This document shows positions 34,003 to 43,186 of a DNA stretch of 64,000 nt, in pieces. The DNA is taken from positions 1-64,000 of the forward strand of contig NZ_FNNQ01000006.1 in assembly GCF_900106775.1 (NCBI RefSeq), in the 5' to 3' direction. A model generated the notes under the pieces. It was not told the origin of the DNA, did not search any database, and saw nothing but the letters and a program-made list of their open reading frames with translations. The translations under genes were made by a program, and so were the position numbers. How positions within the stretch are numbered: the first letter of the stretch is position 1; the number at the start of each line of letters is the position of its first letter. This stretch comes from Marininema mesophilum (GTDB lineage: Bacteria > Bacillota > Bacilli > Thermoactinomycetales > DSM-45169).

Positions 34003-34255
34003 GTTAGCCACTTCACCTAACCACCTTCTTTTCACCTCATCCTTTTATATTTCCTCATTTACCATTATATGTCTAGTCTTTTTCGTATGAATTGCTGAAA
34101 AGATGCTGATCTTATCCTGTTAGCAGCCAATAGAAAAAAATCTTTTTTAACTTTACTGTTTCAGGCGGATACCTACGCGCATATCACTCCTCGTACATAT
34201 ACTGAAGTCAAATGGTTATTTACTCTGTGGGGCTGAAGAGGGAGGCTACTCGAAT

Positions 34256-34990
34256 ATGAAGGTGTCATATAAATGGTCCGTTCATCGGAACTTAATTAAA
34301 ACCAATATAAAGAGTTCTTTACCAACAACCATGCTATATTCTGCAGGAGTTTTTACCAGAATGCTTAGTAAGTTTGGTTTATTGGTATTAAAACCATCGG
34401 GTGGAACGGGAGGCCATGGAGTCACTCTCGTTTGTTCCAATCCCAAGGGTGGATATACCGTGCAATTAAATCAAAATACCAAACAAATTCCAGATGCGAA
34501 CTCTCTCATTGAGTGGGTGAAAAAGCTTACTAATAACACACAGACTAGATATTTGGTCCAAGAATGCGTCTCTCTCGCTCAAATCAAAGGGAGACCATTT
34601 ACCATCCGTACGATTACACAGCGTCGGAGCAACTCTAAATGGGTTCTCACAGGTTGGGTAGCAAAAACAGCGGGGAAGGGTTTCTTTATCACGAATGGAC
34701 GTTCTGGAGGAAGCGTATATACCGTTGAGCAGGCGATTGCTCTTTCCAATGCGAGTAAAAATAGTGAAAGAATATTGCGAGATCTGAGGGATATCTCACT
34801 AGGTGCAGCTCAATTTTTAGGTAAAACTGCGCCAAGGCAACGTGTTGTCGGATTTGATATGGGTGTAGATAAAGAAGGAAAGGTATGGATCATCGAAGCG
34901 AATCCGAAACCACGGTACAACGCATTTTTAAAATTAAAGGATCATAAGATGTACCGAAAGATTATGGACTTTCAACGGTCCGCATCCTGA
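34256..34990 (+). CDS. YheC/YheD-type ATP-grasp protein
   Basis: The 244-residue protein has ATP-grasp elements: LLVLKPSGGTGGHGVTLVCS, YLVQECVSLAQIKGRPFTIR, and the metal-binding FDMGVDKEGKVWIIEANPKP. It is of the spore-coat-associated YheC/YheD family, shorter than the usual 350-450 residues because the N-terminal region is lacking. Its ligase substrate is unknown. ATG follows GGGAGG. It has its own terminator and lies near two membrane miniproteins. Confidence 0.75.
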   Translation: MKVSYKWSVHRNLIKTNIKSSLPTTMLYSAGVFTRMLSKFGLLVLKPSGGTGGHGVTLVCSNPKGGYTVQLNQNTKQIPDANSLIEWVKKLTNNTQTRYLVQECVSLAQIKGRPFTIRTITQRRSNSKWVLTGWVAKTAGKGFFITNGRSGGSVYTVEQAIALSNASKNSERILRDLRDISLGAAQFLGKTAPRQRVVGFDMGVDKEGKVWIIEANPKPRYNAFLKLKDHKMYRKIMDFQRSAS

Positions 34991-35032
34991 AAGTAATGGT
35001 GAAACATAGGGTGGATAGAAATAACTAATTTA

Positions 35033-35072
35033 AGAAGCAACCCTTGCGAATATGCGAAGGGTTGCTTCTTTT
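35033..35072 (+). terminator. Terminator of ATP-grasp gene
   Basis: AGAAGCAACCCTT and AAGGGTTGCTTCT form a perfect stem of 13 bp with TTTT after it. Confidence 0.85.
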
Positions 35073-35079
35073 AGTAATG

Positions 35080-35172
35080 CTAGAAGAGAAATCGTATACC
35101 TCCGAAGAGTAGGACTAATATAAACAAGCCGATAAGGATGATGAGATAGATATTAGCTACCAATCTTTTCAA
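35080..35172 (-). CDS. Membrane miniprotein, 30 aa
   Basis: TTG at 35172 is 8 bases after AGGAGGG, a very good ribosome binding site. The product is MKRLVANIYLIILIGLFIL followed by VLLFGGIRFLF: a basic start and a single hydrophobic helix. It faces the ATP-grasp gene across a terminator. Function is unknown. Confidence 0.5.
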   Translation of the reverse strand: MKRLVANIYLIILIGLFILVLLFGGIRFLF

Positions 35173-35450
35173 TAATAGATCCCTCCTGCATCTCGACTTG
35201 ATTGTTTAGGTAGATTACTTTATGATAATCAGGTGAATACGCCCTTTCATGATAAGTATTATGCCTAGGGCAATTTGTGTTTTTCAAAATAAAGGTGAGA
35301 CTACTCTATTGTAACATGTAGAGTCAGCGCTGTATGGATGATGAGTTGAAAATTAAAGGTTAATATAAATCGCAAATCAGTATTGGGTGTTAAGGGCAAT
35401 AGCCCTATGTGGTTGCCTAACTGTGGTAACCATCTTCGGAGGTGACAGCA

Positions 35451-37031
35451 ATGTGGGTTGAGATAGGTGATCAACTCAGACAAGCTCGAGAGAAAGCAGG
35501 ATTATCTTTAGAAGAATTACAGGAACAGACTCAGATTGATATGGTTTCATTGAAAGCATTAGAGAATGGTGATTTCAACAAAATCTCCAGTCCCTTTTTC
35601 GTCCGTTCATATATCCGTACTGTTGCGAAAAAAATCGATTTGGAACCTACAAACCTGCTAAAGCATTATCATCCGGTACAAGATGAAACCGGAGAAGGGG
35701 AAGCGAACAAAGCAGGAGGTGGATTAGGACAGACGGGGAAATTTAGTACAATCTCTCAGCCAGTCGAAAAAATCACAGATTCTGGGCGTGTACACACGAC
35801 TCAACCCATTCAGCCTCTTCGTATGAACGATGGGGCAAATGAAGAATCCTATGATCCTTTTCACAATATGAAAGAAGAGGAATCAGAGGATGGAGGCGAA
35901 AATGCATCTGGTTCGGAAGAAGGGGAGCATCTTTCTCGATCAGTCACATCAAAGTCTAAGAAGTGGTCTGTCTCGGATTTGACCCAAACGTTAAAAATGA
36001 AGGCACTAGGTAATGTTCCCATTCTCAAGAAAGATGAGGAACAGAGTGCTGAGAATAAACAAGAGGAAGGGGACTCTCTATCATCTTCCTCAGCAGAAGG
36101 CGAATTACCTCCACGCTCACAGGGTAAGAGAGGAGCGATTTCAGAAGAAGAAATGTCCTCTCCTATGGATCAAGAGGAGGCTCTCAATAGAGATTTCCAG
36201 TCGCGTGAGTCTGAGGAGATGATGAATGAGCCATCCGTATCGCCTCCTCCGATGGATACCCCTCAAACACTTTCTCGTAGCGGAAGATACCGAAGTGATG
36301 CATGGGCAGGAGAAGAGAGTGGTAGTCACGATCTTTCATCGAATCTACCACCACGTGGACAGAGTGCATCGCTCTCTGAACAACAAATGGTGGGGAATGA
36401 CAGTACCGAATCCGAACCCATACTTTCCCGTTCCGGTCGTCATGAGTCAGTCTCTAATCTGCCAGCATTAGTTGCCTCTGGGGAAATCACCCGTTCTAAT
36501 TCAAAGCGACATCGTAAGGCGGTTGCTCAGAATAAAGCCGGGAATTGGTTTAAGTCCCCTCTGGTTCGTTGGTCGTTGATCGTGGTGGTTTTATTAATTC
36601 TTGTATCGATTTGGGCGGCTAATACGATGGGTTTTTTCGATAAAAACAGTGAAAAACCCGCTACTACTAGCGAGAAAAAGGACGGTTCTTCCTCTAGTGC
36701 AGATGCACCCAAGGGTGGTACAGCCAAATTGCTGGCGCTCAAAGAAGGGTCAAGTCTTAGTGAATATCAATTGAGCAAACCGGATAACGTTTCATTCCGC
36801 TTTCAGACTAAAGGGAAGTCCTGGATACAGATTCGTGAACAAAAAAATGCAGAAGAGGGTTATCTAAAGGATGTTACTTTGAATCGTGGAGAAACCTTCC
36901 CGTATGAGTATAAAAAAGGTAAGGCGAAGGAACTGTGGGTAACGATAGGTTCGCCAAATCAAGTAGACCTCACAATTAATGGACAAAGTGTTAATGCAAA
37001 TAAGACAATCCATATTATCATCAAAAAATGA
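35451..37031 (+). CDS. RodZ-like protein with enlarged linker
   Basis: The 526-residue protein has the RodZ order: N-terminal XRE-type HTH (IGDQLRQAREKAGLSLEELQ, residues about 4-60), a linker, one membrane segment (about 374-395, LIVVVLLILVSIWAANTMGF) and a C-terminal DUF4115 domain. RodZ links MreB to the membrane. Usual proteins are near 300 residues; here an acidic linker of about 290 residues carries recurrent LSRSGR or PPRxQ blocks. ATG at 35451 follows GGAGGTG. A terminator begins at its stop. Confidence 0.8.
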   Translation: MWVEIGDQLRQAREKAGLSLEELQEQTQIDMVSLKALENGDFNKISSPFFVRSYIRTVAKKIDLEPTNLLKHYHPVQDETGEGEANKAGGGLGQTGKFSTISQPVEKITDSGRVHTTQPIQPLRMNDGANEESYDPFHNMKEEESEDGGENASGSEEGEHLSRSVTSKSKKWSVSDLTQTLKMKALGNVPILKKDEEQSAENKQEEGDSLSSSSAEGELPPRSQGKRGAISEEEMSSPMDQEEALNRDFQSRESEEMMNEPSVSPPPMDTPQTLSRSGRYRSDAWAGEESGSHDLSSNLPPRGQSASLSEQQMVGNDSTESEPILSRSGRHESVSNLPALVASGEITRSNSKRHRKAVAQNKAGNWFKSPLVRWSLIVVVLLILVSIWAANTMGFFDKNSEKPATTSEKKDGSSSSADAPKGGTAKLLALKEGSSLSEYQLSKPDNVSFRFQTKGKSWIQIREQKNAEEGYLKDVTLNRGETFPYEYKKGKAKELWVTIGSPNQVDLTINGQSVNANKTIHIIIKK

Positions 37032-37070
37032 AAACAAAGGAGGTACCCTTAAGGGTACCTCCTTTGTTTT
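37031..37070 (+). terminator. Terminator of rodZ-like gene
   Basis: A perfect 40-base palindrome: AAAACAAAGGAGGTACCCTT followed directly by its reverse complement ending TTTT. Confidence 0.9.
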
Positions 37071-37098
37071 GACGTTACTTTTATAAGCATGGTATACT
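37069..37098 (+). promoter_or_regulatory. Sigma-A promoter of bioB
   Basis: TTGACG and TATACT are 18 bases apart and end 12 bases before the BirA-type operator. Confidence 0.6.
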
Positions 37099-37110
37099 TA
37101 ACCCGATTGT

Positions 37111-37141
37111 TTGTCAACTTTTGATATTTATAAGTTTACGT
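37111..37141 (+). promoter_or_regulatory. Candidate BirA operator of bioB
   Basis: TTGTCAAC and GTTTACGT are inverted half-sites 15 bases apart, just downstream of the promoter. They match TTGTnAAC / GTTnACAA with one deviation and resemble the site before bioA. A 12-bp palindrome GTTTACGTAAAC overlaps the right half. Confidence 0.65.
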
Positions 37142-37221
37142 AAACGTTTTCATCCAATTTTGTAGAAATGTTTAGAATGGTTCGGTAGAATTGAGAAAAA
37201 TGATTGAATGGAGGATTCAAT

Positions 37222-38226
37222 GTGATCCAAGAGGTACAAACGTATATCAATCAGTGGGAAAGATTAGCGGATAAAGCCCTTGCTGGAGAGCGTATCACTT
37301 TAGAAGAAGGCTTAGCTGTTTTGCAAAGCGATGATCATGAACTACTCCCGCTACTTCAAGCGGCTTTCCGTGTTCGCCATCATCATTTTGGTAAAAAAGT
37401 GAAGCTAAATATGATTTTCAATGCAAAAAGTGGCCTCTGTCCAGAAAACTGTGGTTATTGTTCACAGTCGATAATCTCTACAGCACCTATTGAGAAATAT
37501 ACACTACTGAAAAAAGATGTATTGGTCTCTGGAGCGCGTGAAGCTATGGAACGGAAAGCTGGAACTTATTGCATCGTAGCGAGTGGCCGGGGGCCAACGG
37601 ATCGAGAAGTGGATGAAGTTTGTGCGGCGGTGCGGGAGATCAAGGAAGAAATGCCGCTGAAGATTTGTGCGTGTTTGGGCATCTTAAAGGAAGGACAAGC
37701 TGCTCGATTAAAAGAGGCAGGGGTAGAACGCTATAATCATAATCTAAATACCAGTGCAGACCACCATGATAAAATTACGACCTCTCATTCCTATGATGAT
37801 CGGGTACAGACGGTTGAGGCAGCAAAAGAGGCAGGGATTTCACCTTGTTCAGGGTGTATTGTTGGGATGGGTGAGAGTGATGAGCAGATCGTAAAGGTCG
37901 CTTATGAGCTTCGCACCTTAGATGCGGATTCGATCCCGGTCAACTTTCTACATGCCATCCCGGGTACACCTTTAGAAGGGATGGATGAGTTAAACCCCCG
38001 TCGTTGCCTAAAGGTGTTGGCACTTTTTCGTTTTGTATGTCCTGAAAAAGAGATTCGTGTCTCTGGAGGGCGTGAAGTGAATCTAGGTACGTTGCAACCC
38101 TTTGCCTTGTATCCAGCAAATGCGCTTTTTGTAGGGGATTATTTAACAACAGAAGGACAAGTAGCTAATCAAGATCATCAGATAATCCGCGACCTCGGCT
38201 TTGAGATCGAAGAATGTGCCTTATAA
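37222..38226 (+). CDS. bioB: Biotin synthase
   Basis: The 334-residue radical-SAM enzyme inserts sulfur into dethiobiotin. It has the cluster motif CPENCGYC (C73, C77, C80) after NMIFNAKSGL, and the second-cluster residues around GTYCIVASGRG and GRGPTDREV, NLNTS, and HAIPGTPLE. GTG at 37222 is 7 bases after GGAGG; the TTG at 37204 is too far. It is split from bioADFHC by 7 kb but keeps a BirA-type site. Confidence 0.95.
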   Translation: MIQEVQTYINQWERLADKALAGERITLEEGLAVLQSDDHELLPLLQAAFRVRHHHFGKKVKLNMIFNAKSGLCPENCGYCSQSIISTAPIEKYTLLKKDVLVSGAREAMERKAGTYCIVASGRGPTDREVDEVCAAVREIKEEMPLKICACLGILKEGQAARLKEAGVERYNHNLNTSADHHDKITTSHSYDDRVQTVEAAKEAGISPCSGCIVGMGESDEQIVKVAYELRTLDADSIPVNFLHAIPGTPLEGMDELNPRRCLKVLALFRFVCPEKEIRVSGGREVNLGTLQPFALYPANALFVGDYLTTEGQVANQDHQIIRDLGFEIEECAL

Positions 38227-38285
38227 TCGATTCACTCAGATGGCTGAGGAGGAGCCATTCCTGAGTGGGTGTAATAAGGAGCGGG

Positions 38286-39110
38286 ATGGACGTGGAAAAA
38301 GAGAAAGAGCTCATCGCACGGCAATTTAACCGTTTTGCAGATGAGTATGATCGGGTGGCAGTTGTCCAACAAAGGATGGCCCACCGGATACTTGAGACCC
38401 TGGATGAACAGGGAGCGGAGCCACAAAACATACTAGAGATTGGTTGTGGAACAGGATATTTGACCCAGTTGTTAGGTGAGAAGTACCCTGATGCGAAGTT
38501 TACGATCATTGATATCGCCGAGAAAATGATGGAGCTGACAAAGCGACGGGCGAACGAATCCCTTGATGTGCGATTCGTAGTCGGTGATGTAGAAAATGAG
38601 TCCTGGGAGCCTGAGAGTTTTGATCTGATTGCTTCAAATGCGATGGTACATTGGTTGGCTCGTCCTGATAGTACCTTGTGTCAGCTAAGTTCAGCATTAA
38701 AACCAGGAGGGGGGTTTGTCGCCTCAACCTTTGGGCCCGACACCTTAGGGGAACTGGATCAGGTGTATCAGAATCTGGGATTAAATGAAGAGTATTCTAC
38801 CCAGCGAAGGTACTATTTTCAACCTCCCGAAGAATGGTATAGGATGATGAAAATGGCTGATTTAGAGGGGGACTATGTCGTATGCTGGCATCGGATTCAT
38901 TACCCTGATTCAAATAGCCTCATGAACGCGATTCAGCGTATGGGGGCGGATTATATCCATCCAGAAGAAGAGCAGCTGTATGGTCAGAGTCAGTTGGTAC
39001 GAGCGGTGATCCAAGAACAGTATAACCGAATCTATCGTACTCGTGAGGGTGGGGTGTATGCGACCTATCAATCAGTCTATGCTTATGGACGAAAAGGGTT
39101 GCCCACTTGA
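38286..39110 (+). CDS. bioC: Second BioC-type methyltransferase
   Basis: The 274-residue protein has the BioC N-terminus (ARQFNRFADEYDRVAVVQQR), SAM motif ILEIGCGTGYLTQLLG, IIDIAEKM and the C-terminal GGVYATYQSVYAYGRKG. It is a clear paralogue of the bioC at 29365, only moderately similar. It lies 60 bases after bioB, so it shares its transcript. One of the two may have a changed acyl substrate; the data do not tell which is the functional malonyl-ACP methyltransferase. AAGGAG precedes the ATG by 4 bases. Confidence 0.85.
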   Translation: MDVEKEKELIARQFNRFADEYDRVAVVQQRMAHRILETLDEQGAEPQNILEIGCGTGYLTQLLGEKYPDAKFTIIDIAEKMMELTKRRANESLDVRFVVGDVENESWEPESFDLIASNAMVHWLARPDSTLCQLSSALKPGGGFVASTFGPDTLGELDQVYQNLGLNEEYSTQRRYYFQPPEEWYRMMKMADLEGDYVVCWHRIHYPDSNSLMNAIQRMGADYIHPEEEQLYGQSQLVRAVIQEQYNRIYRTREGGVYATYQSVYAYGRKGLPT

Positions 39111-39126
39111 GATTCAGTAAATGATA

Positions 39127-39165
39127 CGACGGAGGGGCTACTATCGTCCCCTTCGTCTTTTTCTT
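39127..39165 (+). terminator. Terminator of bioB-bioC
   Basis: GACGGAGGGG pairs with TCCCCTTCGTC, followed by TTTTTCTTT. Confidence 0.75.
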
Positions 39166-39187
39166 TACTAGAAGGAGGGATGCGGAT

Positions 39188-40114
39188 ATGGAATGGATAT
39201 TTCTTGGTACGGGGGCAGGTGTTCCTTCACTAGATCGAAATACATCCAGTACAGCTCTCCGGTTTACAGAAACCGGGGGGAACATTTGGCTTTTTGACTG
39301 TGGGGAAGGAACACAGCACCAGATATTAGAATCTCCAGTACGCCTCTCTCGTGTGGATCGAATTTTTATTACGCATCTTCATGGGGATCATATTTTTGGA
39401 TTGCCAGGCGTGCTCGGGAGCCGTTCGTTCCATGGAGTTACTACCCCTCTCACTTTATACGGTCCCAAGGGGCTTACTGAATTTGTCGAGATTAACCTGC
39501 GTACCAGTGGAACCCATTTAAGATATCCGTTGATGATCGAGGAGGTAGAAGACGGTAAAGTGTTTGACTGTGCGGGGTTTCTTGTCACCGTAGGGAAACT
39601 AGAGCATGGGCTTCCTTCCTATGGCTATCGCATAGAAGAGCCAGATTCTCCTGGGGAATTACTCGTAGAGAAGCTACGCCGAGAGGGTGTTCCCTCAGGG
39701 CCTCATTTTGGCAAGCTAAAGCGAGGAGAAGAGGTGGTTCTCGCAGATGGTCGCCGTTTACGAGGTAAAGATTATCTAGGCCCTATCAAGAGGGGGCGAC
39801 GGGTGGCATTCCTTGGCGATACTCGTCCGGTGGAACGTGGAGTTGAGCTAGCGCAGGATGTGGATTGCCTTGTCCATGAGGGTAGCTTTGCGGATGGGTG
39901 TGAGGATCATGCTCATCGTTACTTTCACTCCACCAGTCGGCAAGCGGCAGAGGTTGCACGGGGGGCTGGAGCCAAACGATTAATTTTGAACCATATTAGT
40001 TCCCGTTATAGAACCACGGATATTGAAGAGTTAATGGCCCAGGCGTGTGAGGTATTTCCTTATGTGGATGTGGCATTTGACCATAGTATGTTTTCGGTAG
40101 AACGACCGGTGTGA
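39188..40114 (+). CDS. rnz: Ribonuclease Z
   Basis: The 308-residue beta-lactamase-fold nuclease trims tRNA 3' ends. It has FLGTGAGVPSLDRN at the start, the zinc motif THLHGDHIFGLPG, FLGDTRP, and the final HISSRY/AFDHSMF. ATG follows AGAAGGAGGG. It is followed by the two-component genes but probably transcribed separately or as a first gene. Confidence 0.95.
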   Translation: MEWIFLGTGAGVPSLDRNTSSTALRFTETGGNIWLFDCGEGTQHQILESPVRLSRVDRIFITHLHGDHIFGLPGVLGSRSFHGVTTPLTLYGPKGLTEFVEINLRTSGTHLRYPLMIEEVEDGKVFDCAGFLVTVGKLEHGLPSYGYRIEEPDSPGELLVEKLRREGVPSGPHFGKLKRGEEVVLADGRRLRGKDYLGPIKRGRRVAFLGDTRPVERGVELAQDVDCLVHEGSFADGCEDHAHRYFHSTSRQAAEVARGAGAKRLILNHISSRYRTTDIEELMAQACEVFPYVDVAFDHSMFSVERPV

Positions 40115-40159
40115 TTGAGCGTCAATACACTGAAATGAGTGGCAGGGGAGGGAGACTCT

Positions 40160-40876
40160 GTGGCTACACGGCTTTTATTGGTAGAGGACGAGCGGGCGAT
40201 CCTCGATTTATTAACCATTGTTCTAAAAAAAGAAGGCTATACAGATTTATATCAAGCAGAGACTGTAGCTGAGGCAGAACGACTTTGCCAAGAAATTCAT
40301 CCTGATTTGATTATCATGGATGTGATGCTACCGGATGGGGATGGTTTTGATCTGTGTCGGCATTTACGCCAGAGAACATCTGCACCCATTTTATTTGTAA
40401 CGGCCAAGGATCATGACCTTGATAAATTGATGGGGTTAGGGATTGGTGGCGATGATTATATTACAAAGCCCTTTAATCCTTTGGAAGTGGTTGCACGAGT
40501 TAAAGCACAATTGCGTCGCCAAAAATTAAACAGTAGTCAGTTATCAGAAGAATCTCACGTCATCGCATTTGGGCGCTGTCACCTAAACGAAGCCGAGGGA
40601 CGATTGGTGGTGGATGGAGAGGATGTGCCGTGTCCAGCAAGGGAGTTTCAGCTACTTTCTTTTCTAGCTCGTCGTCCGCGACGCATTTTTAGTAGAGCGC
40701 AACTTTATGCAGAAGTATGGGGAGAGGAGATCTTAGGTGATGAAAATACGGTCATGGTTCATATTCGCCGGCTACGAGAGAAGATTGAGACGAACCCCTC
40801 TCAGCCGGAGCACCTTCTGACCGTTCGGGGGCTTGGATATAAATTGATTCCTGAACCGAATAGGGTGAAGTCGTGA
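40160..40876 (+). CDS. OmpR/PhoB-family response regulator
   Basis: The 238-residue regulator has a receiver domain (LLVEDERAILDLL, phospho-acceptor Asp in LIIMDVMLPDGDG, TAKD, KPF) and a winged-helix DNA-binding domain (RRIFSRAQLYAEVWGEE, VMVHIRRLREKIE). GTG at 40160 is 10 bases after GGGAGG. It overlaps the kinase gene by 4 bases. Context suggests it controls the neighbouring ABC transporter genes. Confidence 0.93.
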   Translation: MATRLLLVEDERAILDLLTIVLKKEGYTDLYQAETVAEAERLCQEIHPDLIIMDVMLPDGDGFDLCRHLRQRTSAPILFVTAKDHDLDKLMGLGIGGDDYITKPFNPLEVVARVKAQLRRQKLNSSQLSEESHVIAFGRCHLNEAEGRLVVDGEDVPCPAREFQLLSFLARRPRRIFSRAQLYAEVWGEEILGDENTVMVHIRRLREKIETNPSQPEHLLTVRGLGYKLIPEPNRVKS

Positions 40877-42621
40877 GCCTGGGACGAAGGTTAGCAACCC
40901 GGTTTTTGTTGTGGTTAGGGCTTATGTTTGTTGTGGTGACGGCTACGTGGTATTCAGCGATCCTCTACTTTTTTAATTATTACGGAGAAGAGTGTTCGCG
41001 CGATTGCGAAGATTACTACGAAGGGGATTGGCTACGCGAGATTGCAAAGGGTACTTCCATTGTGAAGGGAAGGGCTCGGGTAACCTCTCGTGTCGAGAGC
41101 ACATTGGACAAAAGAGAGACTGGACTACAGATACTCGATGAACAAGGGAAAGAGGTATATCGACGAGGGATGGAGGATCATTGGCCTCGTAAATGGAATC
41201 CAGGGTATCTCCTGCGAGAGAAAAAGCTTAATGGGCGTTCTCTTTTTACATGGCACAGTTCTAAGAAAGGGGAGTCCTATACATGGGTTTTATGGAGGGA
41301 GTTTGGGTTTCCGTTGCGGAAACTTGCTTCCAGCGTATCTCTTACCAGAGGGCAGATGATCCTTTCCAAAGCATGGGAGAAGAAGATCGCCAAAAGAAAC
41401 GCGTGGGTACAAGTGCTAGATGCTCAAGGGAAAGAGATGGTTAACTATGGGAGACCAAAATCCTTCCCAACGCATTATTCAAGTGGGCAATTGGTACAGA
41501 GGGTGAAAAGTACCCAAGATCAGTGGCAGATGAAAGTGTGGTACGATCCAGAGCGCAAATGGACATGGATATATGGGCGACCAGGTGTAAATTCGAGAAC
41601 CATTCTGGCTAATCGATGGAAGATCGTGTACCTGTGGGTGTTTTTCCTAGGGATCGGACTCGCATTATTAATTGCATGGTTCTTTGGCAGACGGTTAGGA
41701 GCTCCTTTGATTCATATGATGGAATGGCTTAAGAATCTGGCAAAGGGGCATTATCATGAACCCCTGGCTAAGAGTGGATTCCCAAAGAGTCGAGGGGTGG
41801 ACGGGCAATCCCTTCAGCGTCCATTTCGGGTCTATCAAGAGGTGATCCGGGCGATGGAATCCTTAACAAGTACTCTCAAAGGGGCGGAGGATGAAAGGGA
41901 ACGTTTAGAACGGACAAGGGAAGAGTGGATGACGGGAGTATCCCATGATCTCAAAACGCCCTTGGCATCCATCAAAGGATATGCCGACCTCCTTGAAGCC
42001 GAGCAGTATCATTGGGAAGAGAAGGAGGTGCGCCGTTATGCTCGAGTAGTTCGGGAAAAGGCAGAACATATGGAACGCTTATTAGCCGATTTTAACCTTA
42101 CTTTTCGCCTGGAGAACGACGCACTTCCTTTGGTGAAAAAGAATGTGGATGTGGTAGAACTCCTCCGTCGATCTGCAATTGACCTTGTCAATCATCCGCT
42201 ATCCCAGGGACAGGAGATCCATTTTACAGTACCAGAAGAGTTGCAACTAACGTATCCTTTGGATGGTCATTGGTTTAAGAGAGCGATTGATAACCTAGCG
42301 CTGAATGCCCTATTGCACAATCCAAAGGGAACATCGATCCATCTCGAAGTGGAGGAGATCCATCCTTGTAGGGAGGTTCCCCTAGTGGAACCAGGAGTAA
42401 TCATCCGGATTCGAGATGATGGGCGGGGGATGGATGAAGAGACGTTAGAACATCTCTTTGAACGGTATTATCGGGGTGTGAGTACCGACTACGAAGGAGG
42501 AGCCGGTCTTGGCATGGCCATCGCGCGTCGATTGATTGAGGTCCATGGTGGATTTATTCATATTCAAAGTAATGTAGGAGAAGGTACGCTGGTGACGATT
42601 TCCTTGCCTCCAAAAAATTAA
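40873..42621 (+). CDS. Sensor histidine kinase
   Basis: The 582-residue membrane kinase has two transmembrane segments (residues about 11-34 and 248-271) enclosing a 210-residue extracytoplasmic sensor with YGEECSRDCEDYYEGD, which contains two conserved-looking cysteines. A short HAMP-like region, HisKA with H358 (GVSHDLKTPLASIKGYADLL) and HATPase_c with N, G1 (DDGRGMDEE) and G2 (GAGLGMAIARR) boxes follow. The signal is unknown. GTG overlaps the regulator stop (GTGA). Confidence 0.93.
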   Translation: MSLGRRLATRFLLWLGLMFVVVTATWYSAILYFFNYYGEECSRDCEDYYEGDWLREIAKGTSIVKGRARVTSRVESTLDKRETGLQILDEQGKEVYRRGMEDHWPRKWNPGYLLREKKLNGRSLFTWHSSKKGESYTWVLWREFGFPLRKLASSVSLTRGQMILSKAWEKKIAKRNAWVQVLDAQGKEMVNYGRPKSFPTHYSSGQLVQRVKSTQDQWQMKVWYDPERKWTWIYGRPGVNSRTILANRWKIVYLWVFFLGIGLALLIAWFFGRRLGAPLIHMMEWLKNLAKGHYHEPLAKSGFPKSRGVDGQSLQRPFRVYQEVIRAMESLTSTLKGAEDERERLERTREEWMTGVSHDLKTPLASIKGYADLLEAEQYHWEEKEVRRYARVVREKAEHMERLLADFNLTFRLENDALPLVKKNVDVVELLRRSAIDLVNHPLSQGQEIHFTVPEELQLTYPLDGHWFKRAIDNLALNALLHNPKGTSIHLEVEEIHPCREVPLVEPGVIIRIRDDGRGMDEETLEHLFERYYRGVSTDYEGGAGLGMAIARRLIEVHGGFIHIQSNVGEGTLVTISLPPKN

Positions 42622-42691
42622 GCTCCTGTTCAGGTGGTGTTTCACTTCCCTTTATCTTCATGAAGTAGCATGATCCTTGGAGGTGAAGAGG

Positions 42692-43168
42692 ATGTCTGAG
42701 ACAGATATCATTGTACGTACGATGGGCTTAACTCGTCGTTATCACAACAACACGGCCGTCGACCATGTGGATCTGATGATTCAACGCGGAGAGATCTATG
42801 GCTTCCTGGGACCCAATGGCGCTGGGAAAACAACAACGATTCGCATGCTATTGGGGTTAATTCGTTCGACCTCAGGAGAGATTGAGATATTTGGGAAACC
42901 GATAAAAAAAGAGAGGAAAGAGATCTTACAAAGAGTTGGTTCCTTAGTTGAGTCTCCTTCTTATTATGGACATCTCACTGGACGTGAGAATTTAGAAGTG
43001 GCTCGTCGTATCCTGGGTGTGACACGTTCTCGGGTGAATCACGTATTGAAAATGGTACGTCTGGAAAATGTGGCGGATGCAAAGATGTTGAAAGAGTATT
43101 CTATATGTTTTTTATATAGGGTGATGGTGATTTACACTCTTCCTGTCTATAAAAGAGAACATACGTAA
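42692..43168 (+). pseudogene. ABC transporter ATPase, truncated before signature motif
   Basis: The 158-residue product is the N-terminal half of a LanF/BcrA-type ATPase with Walker A FLGPNGAGKTTTIRMLLGLI and HLTGRENLEVARR. After LKEYS, where SLGMKQRL and Walker B should follow, unrelated sequence (ICFLYRVMVIYTLPVYKREH) runs to a stop. The ATPase cannot be functional. ATG at 42692 follows GGAGGTGAAG. A close paralogue follows 18 bases later. Confidence 0.88.
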
Positions 43169-43186
43169 TAATTTGAGGTGATTAGA

